A DNA stretch of 64,000 nt from contig CM055100.1 of assembly GCA_029204225.1 (NCBI GenBank), forward strand, positions 59,768,975 through 59,832,974. The letters are read 5' to 3'. The translations under genes and the position numbers were made by a program. This document shows, in pieces, positions 45,232-56,700 of this stretch (position 1 is its first letter; each line of letters begins with the position of its first letter). Under the pieces are notes generated by a model, which was not told the DNA's origin, ran no database searches, and was given only the letters and a program-made list of their open reading frames with translations. The stretch is from Diphasiastrum complanatum (lineage: Eukaryota > Streptophyta > Lycopodiopsida > Lycopodiales > Lycopodiaceae).

Positions 45232-47270
45232 CTACACATCTAGGGTCAGTGTGAGAGGATTATCTTTGTATAGACAATGGTATCGTCCTTTGATCTCATA
45301 ATATACTGGAAAACGAAAGATGAAATGAAACTCATCCTCCACCTCCTGAAGTGAGCAAAGCTGACATATCCTCTGCAATCTGGGAGTGTCTGTGTATCTA
45401 CCTGTCTCGATAGCAAGCTGGTGAGAGGAGACTCGAAACTGTCCCATACGGTATCTCAGACCAAAGGATAGCGGCTGTGTAAGATAAGCTGGAAGGATAG
45501 GTAAGCCCGTAGTGTCCAGCCATAATAGATGTGTGCCATATAAATGTATCTTGACCCTATTAGGATCGGGATGTGACCATATAGTGCATATGTAGCTCCA
45601 ATAAATCTGCCGTATGATATAAGCATGGGTCCCGCTCGGAATATCAAGTGCAGATAACCCCCAAGTCTGAAGAAGGGCTGAGACACTACTATACCAAGAA
45701 TGCTTGGCTCCCTGTCCAGCAATGGTACAAGATGAAGTGAGAGCATCAACAACGTATCTGGAAGTATATACATCTGATACCCTGTGAAGAAAGGTAATGA
45801 TCTGAAACATAGCACCGATAACTAAGGGAGGGAAAGCAAACTCATATGATATCATGTGGCACCGAGGGATTAACCCGGATCATCCTGCTGAGCATGAGAA
45901 CTTGGAGATGAGTGAGATCCCTCCATGTATCGCGTGTTAAATCAGGGCACCAAGTCTTAGCTGAATATTAAGCATTTGGTAGCAGGGTCCTGCACATAGT
46001 ATGTGGAACAAAATCTCTCCATATGAACAAGAGCAGTATGCCCCTTACGGAGCCTGGTGAGGGCTGCTGGTCGAAATATGAGTAGTGGACCAGAGAAAAG
46101 GACTCCCAAATAGGTGTAAGAGGTCACGATCTCAATCGGCATCCCGTCATAGTAGAATACCACATCTCTCATATGCTGTCTATTAGTGTTGAACACCATA
46201 ATCTTAGTCTTCTTATTGTTAACCGTCAATCCCCAAAGCTGACAAAAATGATGTAAAGCAAAAAGGGCAGAAAGGTGTCTCTGTAAACTTGTTGCAGAGG
46301 ATGAGAGAAGAACCACATCATTAGCATATAATAGAATGGGGATAATAATGTCTGCTAGAGGACAGCCCTCTCCACCTTCCTCCTGAATAATCTGCTTGAG
46401 ATCATCAATATATAGTGCAAAGAGAGTGGGTGATAAGGGACAGCCCTGCTTCACTCCAATGGTAGAATGTATTTGGGGGGACCAGCCACTACCATCTCTG
46501 AAGCGCGCCAAAACTCGCTCATATAAAGTAATGATCGTAGCAATAGTCTTCTTTGAAAAGCCAAGTGAAAGTAACCTCTGGAAAAGGAGATGTTTCGGAA
46601 CAGAGTAAAAAGCTTTGATAAGGTCCACAAAGCAACAATAAACTCTTTGTTTCCGATGTTGAGCCTCCTCAATAATGCATCGCAAAATGAAAATCTGATC
46701 TGAGGTAGAGTCTGAAACCAGCTTGACCCATAGCGTGTAACTCCTCAGTCTCAGCAAAAGATCCAATAACTGTCTTTAATATAGAACCATATATCTTAGC
46801 CAGAGTGTGACCAATCATGATGGTGCGGTAGTTTTCTGCACTCATGGGATCACCTGCCTTGAGGATGGGATGAAGGATATTAGCACACCATGCCGTGGGA
46901 AAACCAGAAATCACAGCTGTGTTAAAAACATGAGCAATGTAGGTAGAGATGAGGTGTGCTACAGGCTTTAGGAAGTCTACATTTAAGGAGTCATAGTCAG
47001 TGGCTTTATGAAGTTTGGCATGTTTAATGGCGTTTTCAACCATATTTGGAGTAAAAAGCGAGCAGTGGGCAGGTCTCGGTGAGAGTAAGGTAGGAGGAGA
47101 GTCACGGTATATAGTTTCGTGGCATATTCAATCCAGGATTTAATGGCTATGGGGGCCAATATTGAAGAGTGTTTGGTGAAGTGTTTCCAAAAAAAGGAGG
47201 AAGGGGAATCTAAATAGTCGATCAATTTTTGGCAAAATGATCGCAGGTATGTTATCTTCTTTGTTCTGGT
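45232..47270 (-). pseudogene. LINE copy 1 ORF2: reverse transcriptase and C-terminal zinc-binding domain, mutated
   Basis: The RT N-terminus is at 47043-46669 (HAKLHKATDYDSLNVDFLKP, ISGFPTAWCANILHPILKAG, ENYRTIMIGHTLAKIYGSIL). After a frameshift the palm follows at 46766-45957 (RVYCCFVDLIKAFYSVPKHL, IGVKQGCPLSPTLFALYIDD). The catalytic Y-A-D-D box reads YANDVV: the first Asp is Asn at complement(46320..46322). The C-terminal region (45855-45232) ends in RICQLCSLQEVEDEFHFIFR, a CX2CX9HX4C motif whose last Cys is Phe. The paired copy at 51148-51546 keeps that Cys. Confidence 0.9.
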
Positions 47271-47274
47271 GGTT

Positions 47275-48399
47275 CTATGGTATTCTTTCTGGCGTTGTTT
47301 GAGTAGTGCAGGGAGTGTAACCTGGCATATGCCACATGCTTGTGAAGGGAGCGCATTCTGCGTCATACCATCGGTTGTGAACACGTTGATGAGATGGTTT
47401 CGTCTTGGTAGGGAAAGAAGAGGAAGCAGCAGTTAGAAGGGATGTAGAGAGAAATGTGGCTTGTTGGTCAACTAGTGCCGTGAACGGGAAGTTAGTAAGC
47501 AGTTGGGACAAGGTTGTGGTGCATTTCATAAGTCCAGAGTGGGTAAACGGGACATGTTTACGAGTGGAAGAGGAGCATGGGACTTGTGAAGATGAGGTTA
47601 TGTGACCAAGTGAGGGGTGTAAGAGTGAGTGATTGGAAATGGTAGGAGGTGTAATGGAGAAATTAGATATGTGAGGGATCAAGGCAGGTGATCCAATAAA
47701 GTAGTCAACTACACTATGTCCTCCACCATGTGGATAACATGTATATGCTGATGAAGAAGGCCACTGTGTGAGGCCATTCAAGATGGCAAGAGCGTGTGTC
47801 TCTGCAAGAGTGAGCAACTGCTTCCCAAAAGATGTAGCTGGAGTGTATGCATCATGTGATACCCGATCTAGTCCCATATCCAAAGGGTGAATCCTGAGAA
47901 AGTCTGTATCTGCATGAAATTCCGTCTGTCTAGAACTTGTGCGAGCCTTGAAATCTCCTGCTAATAAAATGTTACCCTACTGAGAAAAGGTAGCGATATT
48001 ATTTGAGAGTGCCTGAAATGGGTCCCCATCAAGATTAGCAAACGCCGAAGTCTGTGGAGCAAAATAGCATACAGCCATATAAATGTCCTGAGGTAATCCC
48101 AATAGTGACCCAATAATGTGTAACCAGATATAGCGAGCATATGGATCTTGTTTAGCCATTGTAATTGTGGTGTCTCTGTATAAACAAGTTACTCCTCCAG
48201 ATCCTCGACAAGGTTTTCCTCTCACAAATGGGCGAAAAGCAGAATGCCAAGAGTAATCATGTATAAGTGGAAGAGGATGGTATAAGGACTCATGGGTTTC
48301 AGCCACCATCAAAATATTACATTTGCTAATAAAATCAGCAAAGTCTCCTGCCGAGGATGAAGTTAAAAAACCATTGCAATTCCAGAAGCTAAGTCTCAA
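47275..48399 (-). pseudogene. LINE copy 1 ORF2: AP endonuclease domain, mutated
   Basis: It starts MRLSFWNCNGFLTSSSAGDF at 48399, with the Asn (WNCNG) and Glu (VAETHES) of the endonuclease. A stop near 47977 separates the second half, which reads AGDFKAR where G-D-F-N-A/S is expected (Asn to Lys at about 47950) and later SNHSLLHP where S-D-H is expected (Asp to Asn at about 47620). The Y-F-I-G-S substrate region is present (HSVVDYFIGSPALIPHI). The endonuclease would nick target DNA to prime reverse transcription; the missing Asn and Asp make this copy inactive. Confidence 0.85.
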
Positions 48400-48447
48400 A
48401 GTGGTAGGGGATCTCGGGCAACTTCTATACCCGGGGGCCCCGAGTTC

Positions 48448-49368
48448 CTATTGTGGGAGGTCGAAATATCTCGGTTTGTTGTTGATGAAAACAATTCTTT
48501 GTCCTTTTTCTTTTGCTTCAAGTATGATCTTTTTTCTTGCCAAGCATTGAGTATTTGTTAAATCATCATCCATATAAATGAAAGTGCCTTTAAGCTTTGC
48601 CCTAAGCCGAAGGGCTGCATTGCATTGTGGAAGAGAACAGAATTTGATAAATAAAACGTTGTCATCAAATTTACTACACCATGCAGTATCGAAACCATCA
48701 ACCACATGAGATAACTTGGAAACAAGTAAGTCAGTAGCTTCTTCTATCAGTTTTCCACCATTGGCAATGCCTCTTACTCTAATGTTAAAAGCTTTCTTGG
48801 CCCTTCTAGCTTGCTCATCCAAAACTGTCTCCAAATTGTTAGCTATCGGAAAGGTTGAAATATGAGGATGATTACCTTGCTTGAGGATCAATGTCGTTTC
48901 TTCAACCTGTTTTGCAAGCGAAGAGAGTTTGCTGCCCATATCATCCGGTTTGAAGAGTGCTGCCCACGTTTTTGTCTCTTCGACTTGTTTTTCCAAGCAA
49001 GATATTTTGTTGGAAGTTTCTTCCAAGGGAGGTACATGTTCTGCAATTCGTTGCTTAAGAGACACATTTTCTTGCTCAAGCTGCTCCATCCGTTCTTTGA
49101 CACCAACGAGATTCATAACCAATATGCCATTCGCAATTTCAAAGAAGTGCAGTTGTTTCTTAAGGCCGAGGATTTTGTTTCGGATGAAACTGATATCATA
49201 AGCATAAAGACTCTCAATAGGCTTGGAAGGAGTGTAATCGATCGTAGATTGCTGATTTGCAGGTGTTTCTGTGGCAACAAGTATATTGTCGGTGAATGCA
49301 CCTTTTACAAGTAGAGGTGAAGAAGTCCTCCAAATCCAAGGTAGAGCCTCCAAATGTCCTCCAAGCAA
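48448..49368 (-). CDS. LINE copy 1 ORF1 protein (coiled coil plus RRM-like nucleic acid-binding region)
   Basis: A 306-codon open frame, apparently intact from 49368 although the true start may differ. Residues about 60-170 form coiled coils (KERMEQLEQENVSLKQRIAE, ISCLEKQVEETKTW, LSSLAKQVEETTLILKQ). Residues about 185-300 look like the RRM and C-terminal domains of L1-type ORF1 proteins (RAKKAFNIRVRGIANGGKLI, LKGTFIYMDDDLTNTQCLAR, KEKGQRIVFINNKPRYF). Such proteins trimerise and coat the element RNA. It ends 48 bp before ORF2 on the same strand. This is one of the few long element ORFs here without a stop. Confidence 0.8.
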   Translation of the reverse strand: MLGGHLEALPWIWRTSSPLLVKGAFTDNILVATETPANQQSTIDYTPSKPIESLYAYDISFIRNKILGLKKQLHFFEIANGILVMNLVGVKERMEQLEQENVSLKQRIAEHVPPLEETSNKISCLEKQVEETKTWAALFKPDDMGSKLSSLAKQVEETTLILKQGNHPHISTFPIANNLETVLDEQARRAKKAFNIRVRGIANGGKLIEEATDLLVSKLSHVVDGFDTAWCSKFDDNVLFIKFCSLPQCNAALRLRAKLKGTFIYMDDDLTNTQCLARKKIILEAKEKGQRIVFINNKPRYFDLPQ

Positions 49369-50648
49369 CCTGCAAGCTTCAAGATGCTCCCCAACTCCAA
49401 GCTAGGATGCCTCCACCTGCAAGTAAGGATCTGTAAGCCTCCAAGGATCTCTCCTCCACCTATGTCCCTACTCTTTAAACACAAAGATAGATAACAAGCT
49501 GGCCTCAAGTATTCACCACCCAACCATAGCTAGATCCAAGCTCCGAGAAAGACCTATCTAGCACCCCCTTGCTAACCATAAACAAATCACAAGCATACCA
49601 CAACACTCCATAGCATACTCAAGATCCAAACCCTACTTATGTCCCATACCATAAGCAAGATCCAAACCTTAAGCATACTACCACAAGAAAACACTCTACA
49701 CACTAGTAGCAACACTAGAGCATAAGCAAAGCAAACAAGAGAGATCTCCCCCTCCCAATGGGCGCCCTACTACCATCATATAGATGGCCCATGGACCCCT
49801 CCAATGCACTATGGAGTTCCATGCTCATCCAATGAGAGAGAGAGAAGCCTAGGGGAGTTAAAGAATCTCCTAGAGCCTCCATAGGCTTATGGAATGTCAA
49901 GAGACACCTTCCATAACCTATGACTCTTTGAATGCCTTTCTTGTGGGAGTTGGGAACTCAATGGACCCTTTGGGAGGGCGCCCTCCTACTAGGTCCCAAA
50001 GCCCAAGTTGTGCAAGTATACTTTGGTCCTAGACCAATAGAGTGATATGGTTCAAGGTTGAGGCCCAAGGTTTAGAAAAATAGTCATCCAATGACTTTCT
50101 AACACCTCTCTAGGTTCCATACCTCCATCCAAGACATAGATACCTACCTGCCCTTAACAAGGACACTAGTACCTTAATCTAAGGCACCTACCCTTAATCC
50201 TAAGGGTATCCCTTATCCAAGGGTCACGTGACTCCATACCTCCGACCAAGGTATAGTCACTTGCCTGCCCTTATCCAAAGGCACCTACCCTTAATCCTAA
50301 GGGTAACCCTTATCCAAGGGTAACTTGCCATTTAGCCCCCAACACTAAATGGATCAATAGGGGTCTGAAGTATTGCTAGTTACATAGGTATGTAACAGCA
50401 CCACTGGTGGAGCCTTCTAAAGCAGCCAGCGGTGGGGGGAGTTCCCTCACTGCAGTAGGTGAAATAGCATCTCCCTCCGTCACAGAAGGAGGAGAAGAGA
50501 TTAATAGAGGGGGGGCGTAGGGGCAACCCCTTTTTTTTAGGTACCATGTGGAAAGGCAAACTGGAAAAGTCTCAGAGGTTAGTGATGGGCCAGTAGGACA
50601 ACACCAGGATCAGCGATGGGCCAGCAGGGCACCAGGATCGATGGGCCA
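49369..50648. repeat. Gene-free stretch with tandem repeats between the two LINEs
   Basis: From 49320 the sequence is C/T-rich with repeated CCTCCAA and AAGCTTCAAG-like blocks. From 50116 to 50335 a unit of about 117 bp (CCATACCTCC...CTTATCCAAGGGT) is present nearly twice. It contains CCCTTAATCCTAAGGGTA inverted repeats, which are not telomeric arrays. On the minus strand TGTTGGGGGC at 50343 could be an LTR start. At 50590-50645 GATGGGCCAGCAGGGCACCA-like units repeat three times before the LINE copy 2 tail. No ORF shows a motif. Confidence 0.5.
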
Positions 50649-50710
<62 letters not shown>

Positions 50711-50719
50711 CGAGAGAGC
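50649..50719 (+). repeat. (GA)n array, LINE copy 2 3' tail
   Basis: About 70 bp of GA with two GAGC interruptions near the LINE side. Confidence 0.95.
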
Positions 50720-50728
50720 TTTATTAAT

Positions 50729-50758
50729 GTCTTTTCCATGCCAAAAGGCATATAAGAC
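50729..50758 (-). other. LINE copy 2 3'-terminal stem-loop
   Basis: Plus strand GTCTT(50729-50733)...ATGCC-AAAA-GGCAT(50738-50751)...AAGAC(50754-50758). Compared with LINE copy 1 the upper stem changes at paired positions (GTACC/GGTAC to ATGCC/GGCAT) while the loop and lower stem are identical. Confidence 0.85.
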
Positions 50759-51110
50759 TAGTAAATGTACATGTCAAGTATGTGGTAACAATGGGAGCGT
50801 ATGAAACGTCTCCAAAAACGATAACAGAAATAACAAATCTAAATGCTATGAACTGAAATAGATGTGATGATATATAAAACATGTGGGAGCATATATACTG
50901 CTAAATGTCATGAATAATGTATGACACTATCATCCAATCCTCGCCTGCTGATGCTATAGAAGGATGTAATACGGGCTGTAGCATGAAGGACCGCTGGTGG
51001 TCACTGACGTCGTCTAGGTGGATGAAGTCTCCTTGTGATAGGTCGAGTAGCTCGTGCTGCAACATGAGTATGAGTGGGACACTGTCTCCAATCTCTATGG
51101 GCATGTAAGT

Positions 51111-51137
51111 CGTCATCATCATCATCATCATCATCAA
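51111..51137 (+). repeat. (ATC)n microsatellite in LINE copy 2
   Basis: About nine ATC units within the 3' region of the LINE. The poly-Met frame on the minus strand is an artefact. Confidence 0.9.
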
Positions 51138-52180
51138 ATACTAGGTCTCATCCTCTCCTCCAAGAGAAGAAAGAAGTGACCGGAGGCTGAGAATTTTGAC
51201 TTTGCTGGGTTGTCTGACACAAGTCTTGTCGCAATATAAACATCTCTTGTATCATGAGTGCAGCACATCTGGAGTCCTCATAGGCTAGGAGGGATTGTAA
51301 GGTGACAGGCATGTGACGAAACAAACAGTGGTATCTCCCTCTGATCTCGTAATACACTGGGCACCTAAAGATAAAGTGCTCCTCCGACTCCACCTCATCC
51401 AAGGAGCATAACTGGCAAATCCGCTCCTCTCTCGGGATACCCTGGAATCTCCCAATCTTAGTAGCCAACTGATGTGATGATACGCGGAGCTGTCCCAATG
51501 TAAATATTGGGGGATGTGATAATCCCGAGTCCAAATCGTATGGCAAAACAGGGAACTCTGCTATGTCAAGCTCAATAAATGAGTCCAGTAATAGTCGGGT
51601 TTAACCCCAAGTTGTCGCCTCTAAGTACGATCGAGATATGCCCGATATAGGAAGCGCCTGCTATATTGATGAGTACCTGAAAGGAGCTCTGTAATGGAGA
51701 TACCAAATGACTCAAAGAGGAAGTGGGATGCCTGAGAGAACCACGACAGTTGGTAGCCCTAGTCATGAAGTGAGTGTGAGGAAGCAAGTGTTGACTGTGT
51801 ATATCTCATATCTGCATCTGGCAGAGCCTGAACTCTCTGAATATATGCGATAAGCTGAAAAGCGACATCTATCTGAATGGGTGGAACGACAAACTCTGCA
51901 AGAAGGTTCTCGTGTGGAACTGAGGGCTTCGCCCGAATCATACGAGCTAACATGGTGGTCTGTAATCGTGAAATGCTGGCTCAGTGTGATGAACCCTATT
52001 GTTGAGGCGCATGAACTAGGAGAAGTTGTGGAGAGAGCAACAGGAGGCCAAATAGGATGTGTGAGCCCTCTATGTGAAGGTAGTGATCTATAGAAGGTGA
52101 TTGTAAGCACATAGAAGAGGGAAAAGTGATGTGTGGAGATTTGCAAGAAAAACACCTTTTTGAGGCCTTTTTCCACCATT

Positions 52181-53513
52181 TTTCCTTTTATTTGTTTGGA
52201 GGCTATAGTGCATTATATTGAGTGAATCTTGTTGTGAGGATTGGCTGTGGGGTTGCTAGGGAGAAAGTGATTGCATATTTCCAAGCTTCTTTTGGTGCAG
52301 GTGGTCGACATGAGTTTTCATGTGGTTGATCCTTTTTTTCATAGCTTTTCTAGGTTTAGGGTTTAGGGGTTTAAAGTGCATCTATTGACAATACGGGTTA
52401 GTATTTTGTGGCTTTTGAGGTGTGTTGTTTTTTCACCTATCCACTTTGCATTGTGTTTTTGACCTTTTTTTATAGGGTTTAGTGTTTTTTCATAACCATG
52501 CTTGTGGCAAGATGAGGCATATGGGTGGAGGTGCATCTCTTAGAGGGAGACAGTGGTTTTTGCAGGTTCAAGTGCACACATATGGCATTGTCTATATTGC
52601 AGTAGTACCTTTTGTAGCACAGTGACAAGGATCGGTTTGTACTTGTTTAGTTTGACCAAGCCAAATGGGCACTCCTTGGGCATTGCCCCATGTATGGTAC
52701 TTCCAAAACGATGTGCATTAGTTCAACGTTGGATTTTCTAGAACTAAGAGTACCAAGTGCTTAATTTTGGAAGTGTACAGTGTTTTTGTTTGATAAAAAC
52801 ATTTTCTATTCCATCCTTTTTGTTAGCCATAACAAAAGCATCAAGCTTGAAAAGTCTACCTTGTATATCGCAATTTGAATGGAGATGTTGTGTTTTGAAA
52901 CATGATGTTTCCATGGTCTCATTAACGAGCTTTCCATTGGCAACACAATTTGCAACATTGTTTGTGAACCTATACATAATGCATTGGAAGTTGTAGTTTT
53001 TATAATTTTTGCACTCTCCATTTCAATACATTATAGGACCAAAGGGGATAAGTATCAAGCACTAAGTTTTTAGGAAATACCTGGACAACATCCATTGGCC
53101 CCACTTTGTCAATGGTGGCCTTTATATGGTGAAGCATATACTCTCCATTCACCAATGTGCTTGCTTGTCTCAGAGGTGTCGATGGCTCTTAGAAACATCA
53201 TGATTATGCAAGAAGACACCAAAATACTCAGAATGTAGCATTTCCTTGCATCGCTCCAGCATTTAAAGAATATGATAGCTAATGCCAAGTTGTATCAGCA
53301 AATTGGACAATAGGGCTCAGGGGTTACGTATTAGTAACTACATTTTGTCATTAAATTGTTGATGACTTGATTGGGCTTTATGATAGCAAATACGAATTGT
53401 TAGAAGTAAAGATACTTAGCGCAAGTGACAGGTAGCAAAGAGCTAGGGAATGCTTGGTCCATGACCTCCTGATGGGTTCTAGCTGCGTGTTTGTCAATTT
53501 AATTAAATTGAGT
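52181..53513. other. Gene-free stretch upstream of the host gene
   Basis: AT-rich, ORFs below 80 codons, no repeat or mobile-element motif recognised. It may be intergenic or part of a long first intron of the host gene. Confidence 0.5.
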
Positions 53514-53719
53514 TGGTTTTGGTTTCTGTTCTTTCGCTTCCATGAGTTTTTGATTTGTTTTAAGTAGCTTCTGACCTTTTCCAGGAAATGGCATAATTTA
53601 GATTTGCTTTTATTAATGGTTTTGGTTTATGTTCTTTTGCTTCCATGAGCTTTTGATTTCTTTCAAGTAGCTTCTGACCTTTTCCAGGAAATGGTATAAT
53701 TTAGATTTGCTATCATAAA
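53514..53719 (+). repeat. Two-copy tandem repeat, 103-bp unit
   Basis: The segment starting TGGTTTTGGTTT at 53514 and containing CTTCTGACCTTTTCCAGGAA recurs at 53617 with a few substitutions. It lies just upstream of the candidate start of the host gene. Confidence 0.95.
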
Positions 53720-53759
53720 TTACTCTGCAGAATTTATAGAGAACGAAGGATGATGAACA

Positions 53760-53767
53760 ATGAGCTT
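53760..53767 (+). CDS. Candidate exon 1 (start codon) of the DUF810 gene
   Basis: ATG AGC TT followed by GTAAGA gives Met-Ser and a phase 2 donor that joins exon 2 to read M-S-L-H-A-S-V. It is one of two candidates; the other is ATG AAC GG with donor GTATGT at 35021-35028, in the same phase. An earlier in-frame ATG at 53750 would give phase 0 and does not fit. Confidence 0.35.
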
Positions 53768-56700
53768 GTAAGAGGTGTTTTTATCAGTATCAGAGCATAT
53801 AATACGTTGCTGAAGCAAAATAAATGTTTTTCATTCTTGTCCAGTTTTCACTTATTCTTCTGCCATGCTCTGGAAATACATTCAGGTTTCACTCTAAAGA
53901 ATTTTCGGCTAACTCCTCTTGGCAGTTCATGATCTGATGACTACTACATCACAAAAATGCATTTTTCTCTTTACAAAGATGGCGCTGTCATTTGGAAAAG
54001 CAGGGTTTCCTTTAATGGACTGTCAATTTTATTGCAGGCATGCAAGTGTTCATTTGCTTCAACAGTTTTGGCGTGATCGGCGAGAGCTCCTTGCTTTTCT
54101 TCTTTCTCCTAGTTCGTTGTACAAAAGAGTTTTGCCTCCTGGGGCTATTTCTTTGAACGATGTTAACCTGGATGAAGTCAGTGTCGACTATATTCTTGAT
54201 TGCCTTTCTAAAGGTAGGAAACACAGTCCAGTCTTACAGTGCTTGTTTTCATAATAGTGTTGTGTACTCTTATTCATCTTCCATAACAATGATCTTGTGA
54301 ATACTCTTGAGTGTTTTTCTTAGTTGGCAGAAAGCATATTGGGTATATGAAATTGATAAAAACTAGGCACTCTTAGTGATGTACTTTTTGGATTTGAATG
54401 CATGCCTTTTATGTTTATTTTCTTACTTAGCCTTTCTTTTTCTATTGTTGGTCTTTCCAGTACTTTTGGTGAAATTTTGCTCCATAAAGAGAATGTTATT
54501 AGTACATTGTAATGATTTTGGTCAATAAGCAGGAAATTGAATGTTTGCTGAAAATCACTTTAAGCAGGTTGTGCTGTGGACATTTCAGAAGCAATTTGGA
54601 GATTTCATAATGACTTGACCATGCCTCCCATGGTATGAAATCCTATCCCACTTGGGTATCAATGAAAATTGACACTACCTAGTGTCAAGGTTGAAGCTTT
54701 CATGCTTGCTTGTGAGCTTCTGACGAGCACTTATGATCTTTTCAGATTTTCATTGGCGAGTCATGCTTGTCTTTACTTGACAAAAGAAGACAAATTCTGA
54801 GGGATTTTTTGTCTTGCTTTATTCATATTGCTCTTGCAATCTGCGAGTGATTTTTTAGATAAAGGTGACTTTGTTCTGCTAATGCCTTGATAGGTAGTGA
54901 GATTCTGATCGTCACATCTTCACAGGAGTGAGTATTTTGGAATTTTAATGATTTAAGAGAGTTTTATTTTTCCTGATTGAGTAATTTTTTGTACTTGGAT
55001 ACTTCCGTGATGCTTCAAAAACGTCTGTGACAGTAATGATGCAAGATGAGAGGTGATTAGGATGTAGTGCCAAAAAATTGAATAAAAGTTTGTGGTGGCT
55101 CGAATATTAGGTGCTTTGATGTTTTTGTATGGCACTTTAATTGCTGACTCAAATTTTTCAGTTTCTTGTATTATTCTTAGAGACTGTGTTTGCTCTGTCT
55201 TTTTTAAGGAAAAAAATGTAGTAAATAGTGATTCAATAGTGAATGACAAACTACTTTCAGATAGACTAGTGGAACCTAGGAACTGCTTCTCTTTCAAATG
55301 TAGCAATGTGGTCGAAGTTGGAAAATTAGCATACCATCTGGCAAACTTAGGTTACTTGGAACTTGGGAAATAGTTTGTTTTTTCAGATGGAAGCAACATG
55401 ATAGCATCTATCCAAATATTTAACAGGGACATGAAACTGTTGATTGACAGCTTATAGATTTGGTAGATTTGCTCAAGTAGGTTAGAAATTTGTTGCTGGT
55501 CATCAGAATCCTGATTTTTTTGTAAGTTTGATTTCCTTAGTTAAGTTTATAGTTTATATGACCGTCGGTTCAAAGGCCAACTTTTCATGATTGTTGGTAG
55601 GTTACGTCATTGTAACATAAGCACTAGATTCAGATGTGCACGTGTTTATAGTTACTTCTAAGGTTTGTAACCAAGCCATGCTAAGATTTAAAGAACTCTT
55701 CCTCCCAATCTCCAAGGTGTTATTAGAGGATTCGTTTACGCTTTTTACATGTCTATGTGACCGAGGTTGATGCACTAACTTTCATGTACATGAAAAGTGA
55801 GTAATTTCATGGGAGTGTAGTAGCTTTCAAGCTCGTCTGAATGCTGATTCAAACTTGTTTGCAACCTTGATACAAAGTTTGAAACAAACTTTTTTTGTGC
55901 TCAAGGCCCCAATGATTTCAAAGGGCCTCAAATTGTGTCCATGGAAATAAGGAGCCCCGAGATGAAATAGAATTTTAGGGCATGTTTCTTATCTGGATGT
56001 TTGTTATCATTTTTTTTGGAGCATGTTTTATTTTTAAAATTTCTTATCCAGTAATGGTCTACGATTGTTGGTGGTTGTCCAATATGGTAATGCTCATCCC
56101 TTACAAGATGATTAAGAGATTTGTTGCATGACAGATAATGGCTTTTGTTATATATAGTACGTTGATTTAGTTGCTTTTACGTTCTTATTAATCCAGTTTT
56201 CACACACACGCATCCATTCAATCGATTCACTGTTTTTTGATGCGTCGTGGCATTTTACCTAATGCTCATCATCATAGCAGCCACAAGCCTATTCATGGTG
56301 GAATTGTTGATCTTATACTTTTGGCTCAGTGTGTGCTATTTGTAGCTATCCTTCATTCTGTGTTGCTAAATTGCAGATTGACTCAAAATTTGGGGAAGTT
56401 TATTTTCTTGTAACAACTCCTGAGATGTCTGGACCTCCTCCTGCACGGATGCCTCCTGTAGCTACAGCATCATCACCATCGTGTTCAGGGCCTTTGAAGT
56501 CCTCGCTTGTCTGTTTATCAGAAGAGATGACTTTTGAGGATGAGCTTGAAGATTCTGATGATGGGCAAGATGATGAGGAACTAGTAGAGGAAATTACACG
56601 GCACAAATTTGCTTTGATATTGCCACCATTTTCAACTAGTAAGTATAGGTCACAAGATCTTTGCTAATGCATTTGAAAAGTTCTTCATTTGTTTATGGCT

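Larger units (their letters stand above)
44718..49368 (-). mobile_element. LINE copy 1 (two ORFs, 3' hairpin and (CT)n tail)
   Basis: On the minus strand: ORF1 (49368-48448), ORF2 with an AP endonuclease (48399-47275), RT (about 47040-45957) and a C-terminal CCHC-like domain (about 45380-45280), then a 3' untranslated region ending in a stem-loop (44847-44819) and an 81-bp (CT)n tail (plus-strand GA, 44718-44798). There is no LTR. ORF1 and ORF2 are 48 bp apart. Catalytic residues are altered in both enzymes. The RT box KQGCPLSPTLFALYIDDL is unlike typical plant L1 (G-D-P-L-S-P), so the family may be of another LINE clade. Confidence 0.9.
50649..52180 (-). mobile_element. LINE copy 2, 5'-truncated
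   Basis: Only the end of ORF2 is present. 51953-51760 reads LARMIRAKPSVPHENLLAEF, matching the region just after RT in LINE copy 1 (about 45880-45850). 51546-51150 reads LGQLRVSSHQLATKIGRFQG and ERICQLCSLDEVESEEHFIF, then RCPVYYEIRGRYHCLF, with an intact CX2CX9HX4C motif. Then come a 3' region, a stem-loop (50729-50758) and a (CT)n tail (plus-strand GA, 50649-50719, with GAGC variants). The upstream edge near 52180 is a typical truncation. Frameshifts occur at about 51760 and 51560. Confidence 0.85.

Noticed and set aside
50160-50330. TAAGGG/CCCTTA blocks as interstitial telomere repeats
   Set aside because: The units are not tandem TTTAGGG or TTAGGG; they belong to a 117-bp duplicated block.
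51111-51137. Poly-Met start at 51137 on the minus strand
   Set aside because: It is an (ATC)n microsatellite inside LINE copy 2.
53750-53932. ATG at 53750 as the start of the DUF810 gene
   Set aside because: With the GTAAGA donor it ends in phase 0, which does not join exon 2; the ATG at 53760 does.
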